Part shown: positions 6,103-11,189 of the stretch, piece by piece
Position numbering within the stretch: position 1 is the stretch's first letter
How the letters are laid out: the number at the start of each line of letters is the position of its first letter
Source: Leptotrichiaceae bacterium
GTDB taxonomy: Bacteria; Fusobacteriota; Fusobacteriia; Fusobacteriales; Leptotrichiaceae
Direction: 5' to 3'
Assembly: GCA_030532815.1 (NCBI GenBank)
Contig: JAUNKI010000057.1
Span: 1 to 11,189 of the forward strand
Length of the DNA stretch: 11,189 nucleotides
The notes under the pieces: model-generated
What the model was told of the DNA's origin: nothing
Seen by the model: the letters and a program-made list of their open reading frames with translations, nothing else
Database searches by the model: none
Translations under genes and position numbers: made by a program

Positions 6103-6954
6103 ATGAAATATGAAATGAGAGAAAATATTGAAGGATGGATTGCAGTATGTGCAAGAAAAATACTGTCGCTTCTTCCGTTAAAATTAAGATATAAATTTTT
6201 TGAAAATATGGGAATAATGGCTTTTCATTTAATAAAAAAAAGAAGAGAACTGACTATAAAAAACATAAAGGGAGCTTTTCCGGAAAAAAGCGAAAAAGAA
6301 GTAATAAATATAGCAAAAGAATCTTACAGGACAATGGGAAAAATGATAATGACCTCAATTTATCTTAAAGAAATAACTTCAAACGGAAATACGGTCGTTG
6401 AAAATGAGGAACTGATGATGAAAGCCTGCGAAAATGAAAAGGCGGTCATAATAGTTTCACTTCATTTCGGGGGATTTGAAGCGGGCAGTGCTATGAGAAA
6501 TATAAGAAAATTTTATGCAGTTTTCAGAAAACAGAAAAACAGAAAACTGAATGAACTGATGACAAAATGGAGAGAAGAAGGAGGGCTTAATTCAATAGCC
6601 TTGAGAGATTCCGAAGCTCTGAACAATGCTTTAAGAAGTAAAACGATAATCGCCCTTGCTTCTGATCATCATGCCAGTGACATACCTGTCGAATATTTCG
6701 GACAGAAGACGACAGCAGTATCAGGTCCGATTTTACTGGGGCTGAAATATAAAGTTCCTTTGGTGCTTGCATATTCGGTATTTGAAGAAGATAAAATCAG
6801 AATTATAAATAAGGAAATTATAGAAATAGAAAAAAAAGAAAATTTTAAAGAAACTGTAAAATTCAATATGCAGAAAATATTTTACAAATTTGAGGAAATA
6901 ATAAGGGAAAATCCTGGACAGTATATGTGGCAGCATAGGAGATGGAGAGATTAG
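6103..6954 (+). CDS. LpxL/HtrB-family late lipid A acyltransferase
   Basis: Probable inner-membrane enzyme moving a fatty acyl chain from acyl-ACP onto a lipid A precursor. The 283 aa are near the family's usual 290-310. Signatures include an amphipathic N-terminus (about 10-45), then R-R-E-L-T-I-K-N-I-K-G-A-F-P (47-60), typical of the family (usually R-x-x-x-N-L). The catalytic H-x4-E is H121-FGGF-E126, followed by the F-R-K-Q-K-N-R-K-L-N block (141-150), S-D-H-H with Asp188 and Y-F-G-Q, and the C-terminal N-P-G-Q-Y-M-W-Q-H-R-R-W. TGAGGA at 6087-6092 precedes the ATG. It stands alone between the rpsO terminator and a promoter at 6998. Which lipid A position or chain it serves (LpxL versus LpxM or LpxP) cannot be read from the sequence. 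Confidence 0.9.
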   Translation: MKYEMRENIEGWIAVCARKILSLLPLKLRYKFFENMGIMAFHLIKKRRELTIKNIKGAFPEKSEKEVINIAKESYRTMGKMIMTSIYLKEITSNGNTVVENEELMMKACENEKAVIIVSLHFGGFEAGSAMRNIRKFYAVFRKQKNRKLNELMTKWREEGGLNSIALRDSEALNNALRSKTIIALASDHHASDIPVEYFGQKTTAVSGPILLGLKYKVPLVLAYSVFEEDKIRIINKEIIEIEKKENFKETVKFNMQKIFYKFEEIIRENPGQYMWQHRRWRD

Positions 6955-6961
6955 TTTTGAA

Positions 6962-6988
6962 AAAATTAAAAAATGGTAATTTAATTTT
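6962..6988. repeat. A/T-only inverted repeat downstream of the acyltransferase
   Basis: AAAATTAAA (6962-6970) and TTTAATTTT (6980-6988) are perfect inverse complements separated by 9 nt. It could act as a weak transcript-end hairpin for the LpxL-like gene, but the stem has no G-C pair and no T-run beyond the arm. It lies just upstream of the promoter at 6998-7026, so an operator is also possible. Chance is not excluded in this AT-rich gap. Confidence 0.3.
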
Positions 6989-6997
6989 GATATAGTC

Positions 6998-7026
6998 TTG
7001 AATAAGAAAAAAAAGTATGGTAAAAT
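6998..7026 (+). promoter_or_regulatory. Extended -10 promoter for the lipoprotein-rny unit
   Basis: TTGAAT (6998-7003) serves as -35. A 17-nt spacer ends in TGg (7018-7020), directly before TAAAAT (7021-7026), five of six matches to the -10 consensus with a TGn extension. The start would fall near 7033, about 20 nt before the lipoprotein ATG. This is the best-formed promoter in the window. Confidence 0.65.
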
Positions 7027-7053
7027 TAAAATAGCGAAATTTTTGGAGGGAAT

Positions 7054-7443
7054 ATGAAAAAATATTTATTTCTACCAGTTTTGTTGATTTTTATAAATTG
7101 CACTACTGTTAATTTAACTCGTGCTGAAACTGAAAAAGTCAGCACTGAGGTTACAAATACCATTGTAGAATTAAAGGAAGCTGCAAATTTTAATAAATAT
7201 GAGAAATTAAAAGAATTTTTTTTACCTACATTTAAAAATAATATTATTGTAAACAGTATCAGACAATATGATCTTTCGAAATTGACATTTATATTTTCAG
7301 AAGTAAAGGCTGTTTCAAAAAATAAGGCAACAGGCCTGATGATAATAAATTATGGTTCGGAAAGTAATTATTATATAGTAACATGGAAAATGACAAATGA
7401 AAATGGACAATGGAAAATTTCAAATGTAGAGGGGAAAAAATAG
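7054..7443 (+). CDS. Small putative lipoprotein of unknown function
   Basis: Not recognised as a named family. It has 129 aa: a positively charged MKK start, a hydrophobic stretch to residue 14, then F-I-N-C with Cys16 as the likely lipidation site. Asn just before the Cys departs from the usual Gly/Ala/Ser, so either the organism tolerates a loose lipobox or the protein is cut after T-R-A (22-24) by signal peptidase I. The mature part has an initial helix (about 26-60), then alternating strands ending in V-T-W-K-M-T and G-Q-W-K-I-S-N-V. That ending is reminiscent of small NTF2-like secreted lipoproteins, but the match is only by eye. GGAGGG (7045-7050) lies close to the ATG. It has its own promoter, and rny begins 12 bp after its stop with no terminator between. 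Confidence 0.75.
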   Translation: MKKYLFLPVLLIFINCTTVNLTRAETEKVSTEVTNTIVELKEAANFNKYEKLKEFFLPTFKNNIIVNSIRQYDLSKLTFIFSEVKAVSKNKATGLMIINYGSESNYYIVTWKMTNENGQWKISNVEGKK

Positions 7444-7455
7444 GAAAGGAGAAAT

Positions 7456-9030
7456 ATGCCGTTATTAATAGCGATATTATTGATTGTTATTTTTTCTTTT
7501 TTAGCTTTTTTTATAGCCTATTTTTTCGGAAGTTCAGTTTTTAAAAAGAAATATGGAGAACTTAGCGAACTGGAGTTGAGAATAGTTGATGCAAAAAGAA
7601 GACTGGAATCATCTAAAAAAGAAGTTGAAAGAGAAATAGAATCGTTTAAAAAAGAAGAAACTTTAAAAGTTAAGGAAACACTATTAAATGAAAAAAAGAA
7701 AGCGGATGAAGAAATAAAGAAAATGAAATCCGAAATACTTTCAAAAGAAGAAAGACTTTCAAAAAAAGAGGAAGTTCTCGAAACAAAAATTGAAAGACTT
7801 GAAGAAAGAGAATTAAAAATTGAAAAACAGCGTGAAAAAATTTCAAGAAAAGAAACGGAACTGAATGAATTAATTCAAAAAGAGGAAAGGGAACTCGAAA
7901 GAATTTCCGAACTTACAAAGGAAGATGCTTCAAAAATAATTCTGACACGTCTGGAAAATGAACTGGATCATGACAAGGCAGTCTTAATAAGAGATTTTGA
8001 ACACAGTCTGGACAGAGAAAAGGACAGAATATCAAAAAGAATAATATCAACGGCAATAGGAAAAGCTTCGGCTGATTATGTCGTGGATTCGACAATATCG
8101 GTAATACAGCTGCCAAGTGAAGAAATGAAAGGTAGAATAATAGGTCGTGAAGGAAGAAATATAAGAGCGATAGAAGCGGCTACGGGAGTAGACCTTATAA
8201 TAGATGATACTCCTGAAGCGGTAGTTCTTTCATCATTTGACGGAGTAAGACGTGAAGTGGCAAGAATAGCCCTTGAAAAACTTATTTCCGACGGAAGAAT
8301 ACATCCTACAAAAATAGAGGAAGTAGTTCAGAAAGCACAGGAAGAAGTGGAAGAAAGTGTTATGGATGCTGCGGAGCAGGCAATACTTGAAGTAGGTATT
8401 CCGACATTGCCGAGGGAAGTTCTGAAAGTATTCGGAAGACTTAAATTCAGAACATCATTCGGTCAGAATATACTTCAGCATTCAATAGAAGTTGCACATA
8501 TTGCCGCAGCTCTTGCGGCAGAAGTGGGAGCAAATATTGATGTTGCCAAAAGAGCGGGATTGCTGCATGATATAGGTAAAGCCTTTTCACATGAACAGGA
8601 AGGTTCACATGCAATAAACGGAGGAGAATTTCTGAGAAAATTTTCAAAGGAAAATGAAACGGTTATAAATGCAGTAGAGGCTCATCATAATGAAGTTGAG
8701 CAGCTGAGTGTGGAAGCTGTTCTTGTTCAGGCGGCGGATTCCATATCCGCGTCAAGACCGGGAGCAAGAAGGGAAACACTGTCAAATTATCTGAAAAGAC
8801 TGGAACAGCTTGAAGAAATTGCAAATAGTCACGAAGGAATTGAAAGTTCCTATGCAATACAGGCAGGAAGAGAACTGAGACTGATCGTCCATCCTGATCA
8901 GATAAATGATGACAGGGCAGTTATACTGTCACGGGAAGTAGCAAAGGAAATTGAAGAAAAAATGCAATATCCGGGACAGATAAAAGTAACGGTCATAAGG
9001 GAAACAAGAGCTGTAGAATATGCGAAATAA
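7456..9030 (+). CDS. rny: Ribonuclease Y
   Basis: Membrane-anchored endoribonuclease that starts mRNA decay. The 524 aa match the usual 510-520. Order: one N-terminal transmembrane helix (about 3-25), a long charged Lys/Glu-rich coiled coil (about 30-195), a KH RNA-binding domain with G-R-I-I-G-R-E-G-R-N (226-235), then the HD metal-dependent domain. HD residues seen are His342 (N-I-L-Q-H-S), His371-Asp372 (G-L-L-H-D-I-G-K), His410-His411 (E-A-H-H-N-E) and Asp428 (A-A-D-S-I-S-A-S-R-P-G-A-R). All catalytic positions are intact. AGGAGA (7447-7452) sets the start. It is cotranscribed with the small lipoprotein upstream and followed by a strong hairpin and ymdB, the same rny-ymdB order as in Bacillus. 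RNase Y replacing RNase E as the main decay enzyme fits Firmicutes- or Fusobacteria-like bacteria. Confidence 0.98.
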   Translation: MPLLIAILLIVIFSFLAFFIAYFFGSSVFKKKYGELSELELRIVDAKRRLESSKKEVEREIESFKKEETLKVKETLLNEKKKADEEIKKMKSEILSKEERLSKKEEVLETKIERLEERELKIEKQREKISRKETELNELIQKEERELERISELTKEDASKIILTRLENELDHDKAVLIRDFEHSLDREKDRISKRIISTAIGKASADYVVDSTISVIQLPSEEMKGRIIGREGRNIRAIEAATGVDLIIDDTPEAVVLSSFDGVRREVARIALEKLISDGRIHPTKIEEVVQKAQEEVEESVMDAAEQAILEVGIPTLPREVLKVFGRLKFRTSFGQNILQHSIEVAHIAAALAAEVGANIDVAKRAGLLHDIGKAFSHEQEGSHAINGGEFLRKFSKENETVINAVEAHHNEVEQLSVEAVLVQAADSISASRPGARRETLSNYLKRLEQLEEIANSHEGIESSYAIQAGRELRLIVHPDQINDDRAVILSREVAKEIEEKMQYPGQIKVTVIRETRAVEYAK

Positions 9031-9031
9031 T

Positions 9032-9059
9032 AAAGTGGGAAGGCGGCTTCCCACTTTTT
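9032..9059 (+). terminator. Strong intrinsic terminator between rny and ymdB
   Basis: AAAGTGGGAAG (9032-9042) pairs perfectly with CTTCCCACTTT (9047-9057) around the 4-nt loop GCGG, followed by further T to 9059. The 11-bp stem has a GC-rich middle and starts 2 nt after the rny stop. It is the best terminator in the window. Only 22 bp separate it from the next ATG, leaving no room for a promoter. Confidence 0.88.
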
Positions 9060-9081
9060 ATAAAAATAGTAAGGAGAATGA

Positions 9082-9861
9082 ATGAAATTTTTAATAATAG
9101 GAGATGTGGTCGGAGAGCCGGGAAGAAAGGTTTTGTTTAAATATCTGGAAAAGAGAAAGCAGAACTATGATTTTATAATAGTAAATGGAGAAAATTCCGC
9201 AGGAGGGTTCGGGATAACGGCAAAAATAGCAGATCAGATATTCTGTCATGGTGCAGATGTAATTACGCTAGGAAATCACAGCTGGGATAAGAAAGAAATA
9301 TATTCATATATAAACAATGAAAAAAGAATGGTAAGACCCATAAATTATGTAAAAGAAGCTCCCGGAAGGGGATATACCGTAATTGAGAAGAAAAATAGGA
9401 AAATAGCGGTAGTAAATGCACAGGCGAAAGTATTCATGCCTCCTATTGCATGTCCGTTTCTGGCATTGGACGAAATAATACCTGAAATATCAAAAGAAGC
9501 TGATATAATTATTCTTGACTTTCATGGAGAAGCGACATCGGAAAAATTGGCAATGGGTTGGAATCTGAACGGAAAAGTGTCCCTTGTATACGGTACGCAT
9601 ACTCATGTTCAGACTGCAGATGAAAGAATATTATCGGGAGGAACGGCTTATATAACCGATGTAGGTATGACAGGGGGACATGACGGAGTTCTCGGAATGA
9701 ACAGAAAAGAAAGTTTACAGAAATTCAAGGACGGAATGCCTTCGAGATATTCAGTCTGTGAGGAAAATATAAAAATAAACGGACTTGAAGTTGAAATAAA
9801 TGAAAATACAGGAAAAGCTGAATTTATAAAAAGAATTAACATGCATTATGATGAGGTTTAA
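9082..9861 (+). CDS. ymdB: YmdB-type metallophosphoesterase (TIGR00282 family)
   Basis: Dimetal phosphodiesterase. The Bacillus subtilis homologue hydrolyses 2',3'-cyclic nucleotides and affects biofilm and motility decisions. The 259 aa compare with about 264 in Bacillus. Metal and catalytic residues are all present: Asp8 (IIGDVVGEPGR), Glu37-Asn38 (V-N-G-E-N-S-A-G-G-F-G), Asn65-His66 (L-G-N-H-S-W-D), His148 (D-F-H-G-E-A-T-S-E-K), and His173 and His175 (Y-G-T-H-T-H-V-Q-T-A-D-E). As I recall the Bacillus numbering, each is shifted by two. The T-D-V-G-M-T-G-G-H-D-G-V-L-G segment is also diagnostic. AAGGAGA (9071-9077) sets the start. It follows rny across a terminator and is separated from prmA by one nucleotide, suggesting translational coupling downstream. 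The substrate in this organism is inferred only. Confidence 0.93.
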   Translation: MKFLIIGDVVGEPGRKVLFKYLEKRKQNYDFIIVNGENSAGGFGITAKIADQIFCHGADVITLGNHSWDKKEIYSYINNEKRMVRPINYVKEAPGRGYTVIEKKNRKIAVVNAQAKVFMPPIACPFLALDEIIPEISKEADIIILDFHGEATSEKLAMGWNLNGKVSLVYGTHTHVQTADERILSGGTAYITDVGMTGGHDGVLGMNRKESLQKFKDGMPSRYSVCEENIKINGLEVEINENTGKAEFIKRINMHYDEV

Positions 9862-9862
9862 A

Positions 9863-10798
9863 ATGGAATGGATAAAAGTTAAAATTGATTATTTTTCGGA
9901 TAATTCGGAAATTGCAAAGTCAAAATTGATAAATATATTCGAGGAAATAGGGATAAAGCAGATTGAAATGACGGATTACTTTTCAGACAGTTCTTTGGAC
10001 TATAATGTAAAATTTAAAAATATGAGTGATATTTGGAGCGTTACAGGCTATATAATAAATAACAGATTTTCAAATTCAAAGCTGAATATAATCAGGGAAC
10101 AGTTGGAAGAATATTCGAGAAATAATCAGGATTTCGGACATGAAATATATATTTCAGAATGTTCGGAAGATGAGTGGAAAGATGAATGGAAAAAATATTT
10201 TCATACTGTGAAGATAACTCCAAATATAGTAATTAAACCGAGTTGGGATAAATATGAGTCTGAAGGTAAGGAAAAAGTGATAGAAATAGATCCGGGAATG
10301 GCTTTTGGAACTGGTACTCATGAAACGACGGCTTTATGTGCGGAATTTCTGGAAAAATATTCACATAATAAGAAAAAGCTTCTTGATATAGGATGCGGTT
10401 CAGGAATATTAATGCTGATTGCAAAAAAAATCGGGATAGAAAAAGTTTCAGGAATAGATATTGATGATAAAGTTAAAGAAGTAGTTCTTGAAAATTTTAG
10501 AAAAAATAATATATATGATAATTTTAATGTAATAATCGGAAATCTTGTGGACAATATAAATGAAAAATATGATATTGTGGTTTCAAATATACTTGTAGAT
10601 GTTTTAACGGAATTACTTGAAAATATAGAAAAAGTTCTGAAAAAAAATTCAGTTATTATTTTTTCGGGAATATTGAAAGAAAAAGAAGAAGATTTTCTTG
10701 AAAAAACAAAAAATCATAAGCTAAGAAAAATTGACAGAAATGAAAAGAATAACTGGGTATCACTTGTATTTGAATATGAAGGAGAAGGAATACTATGA
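9863..10798 (+). CDS. prmA: Ribosomal protein L11 methyltransferase
   Basis: SAM-dependent enzyme that methylates amino groups of ribosomal protein L11. The 311 aa show the N-terminal substrate-recognition domain (1 to about 100), the linker W-K-D-E-W-K-K-Y-F, then the class I methyltransferase domain. Its motifs are IDPGMAFGTGTHETT (142-156), the PrmA hallmark; motif I D-I-G-C-G-S-G (175-181) binding SAM; G-I-D-I-D-D; and the V-S-N-I-L catalytic loop (240-244). The ATG at 9863 is preferred over 9848 because GAGG (9853-9856) precedes it at good distance, the first five codons of the longer form (MMRFK) have no SD, and MEWIKVKI looks like a PrmA start. It begins 1 nt after the ymdB stop and its TGA overlaps the cmk ATG. 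Confidence 0.95.
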   Translation: MEWIKVKIDYFSDNSEIAKSKLINIFEEIGIKQIEMTDYFSDSSLDYNVKFKNMSDIWSVTGYIINNRFSNSKLNIIREQLEEYSRNNQDFGHEIYISECSEDEWKDEWKKYFHTVKITPNIVIKPSWDKYESEGKEKVIEIDPGMAFGTGTHETTALCAEFLEKYSHNKKKLLDIGCGSGILMLIAKKIGIEKVSGIDIDDKVKEVVLENFRKNNIYDNFNVIIGNLVDNINEKYDIVVSNILVDVLTELLENIEKVLKKNSVIIFSGILKEKEEDFLEKTKNHKLRKIDRNEKNNWVSLVFEYEGEGIL

Positions 10799-11189
10799 TA
10801 ATAGCAATTGACGGACCTGCAGGAAGCGGAAAAAGTACCATTTCAAAGTTGATAGCCGAAAATCTCGGAATAGTTTATCTCGATACAGGAGCAATGTACA
10901 GACTGTTTACTTTAAAACTTTTAAATGAAAAAGTTTCATTGACGGATAAAGATAAAATAAACGAATTTCTTGAAAGTCTGGATATTGATGTAAAAAAAGA
11001 CAGATTTTACTTAGACGGTAAAGATGTCAGTGAAGAAATAAGGGAAACGGCTGTTTCGGAAAATGTTTCAAAAATTGCAGCAATTAAGGAAGTAAGAGAA
11101 AAAATGGTCGATTTGCAGAGAAAACTTTCCGAAGCGAAAGATGTTATACTTGACGGAAGAGATATAGGAACTGTAGTTTTTCCAAATGC
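10795..11189 (+). CDS. cmk: Cytidylate kinase, 5' part (3' end outside window)
   Basis: Phosphorylates CMP and dCMP with ATP, recycling cytidine nucleotides. The ATG at 10795 overlaps the prmA stop as ATGA, with GGAGAAGG (10781-10788) as SD inside prmA. The first 131 residues are visible of about 220-225. They contain the P-loop GPAGSGKST (7-15), Y-L-D-T-G-A-M-Y-R (28-36), the typical nucleotide-monophosphate contact region, and D-G-R-D-I-G-T-V-V-F-P (120-130). Residues 46-90 form the usual small variable insert of bacterial CMP kinases. No frameshift is seen to the window edge. The overlap with prmA indicates translational coupling. In many bacteria cmk is followed by ispH or rpsA, which may lie beyond the edge. 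Confidence 0.96.
   Translation, partial: MIIAIDGPAGSGKSTISKLIAENLGIVYLDTGAMYRLFTLKLLNEKVSLTDKDKINEFLESLDIDVKKDRFYLDGKDVSEEIRETAVSENVSKIAAIKEVREKMVDLQRKLSEAKDVILDGRDIGTVVFPN

Noticed and set aside
9848..9862. Upstream PrmA start at ATG 9848
   Set aside because: It would overlap ymdB by 14 nt without an SD, while GAGG at 9853-9856 is well placed for ATG 9863.
1..11189. Defence system, mobile element, CRISPR array or prophage
   Set aside because: No transposase, integrase, direct-repeat array or att-like duplication was seen; nearly all genes are recognisable housekeeping or envelope genes with uniform composition.

Overview
The window is an AT-rich bacterial chromosome segment with every gene on the + strand. 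Coding strands are purine-rich, arginine is mostly AGA/AGG and isoleucine often ATA. Three lipoproteins (two with ordinary L-x-C lipoboxes) and two lipid-acyltransferase-type proteins point to an outer membrane, while RNase Y, the RNase Y/YmdB gene pair and a zinc-less Bacillus/Staphylococcus-type MetRS are features otherwise typical of Firmicutes. This combination suggests Fusobacteriota, perhaps Leptotrichiaceae. That is inference from protein character and base composition, not a database match. I saw no mobile element, CRISPR array, tRNA or rRNA.

Region 1 (1-3603): the 3' part of folA (dihydrofolate reductase), a TetR-family repressor, a DUF374-type lipid acyltransferase and metG. The genes are separated by 32-44 bp with no convincing terminator, so they may be one transcript. 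Region 2 (3645-5602): two lipoproteins, one built of TPR/Sel1-like repeats and one a TlpA-like thioredoxin. Region 3 (5603-6054): rpsO (ribosomal protein S15) with its own promoter, a structured leader and a terminator. Region 4 (6103-6954): an LpxL/HtrB-family late lipid A acyltransferase. Region 5 (6998-9059): an extended -10 promoter drives a small lipoprotein of unknown function and rny (RNase Y), ending at a strong intrinsic hairpin. Region 6 (9082-11189): ymdB-type phosphodiesterase, prmA (ribosomal protein L11 methyltransferase) and the 5' part of cmk (CMP kinase), packed with a 1-nt gap and an ATGA overlap.

The genes are mainly housekeeping: folate metabolism, translation (metG, rpsO, prmA), RNA turnover (rny, ymdB), nucleotide metabolism (cmk) and envelope lipid and lipoprotein functions. 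The longest gene-free gap is 138 bp (5603-5740), which holds the rpsO promoter and leader. The most interesting signal is in that leader. A perfect 7-bp hairpin has a loop complementary to the rpsO start-codon region, which would make a compact H-type pseudoknot with the Shine-Dalgarno sequence left in its long loop. That is the architecture of the E. coli S15 autoregulatory element, in unrelated sequence. No wholly new multi-gene system was evident.
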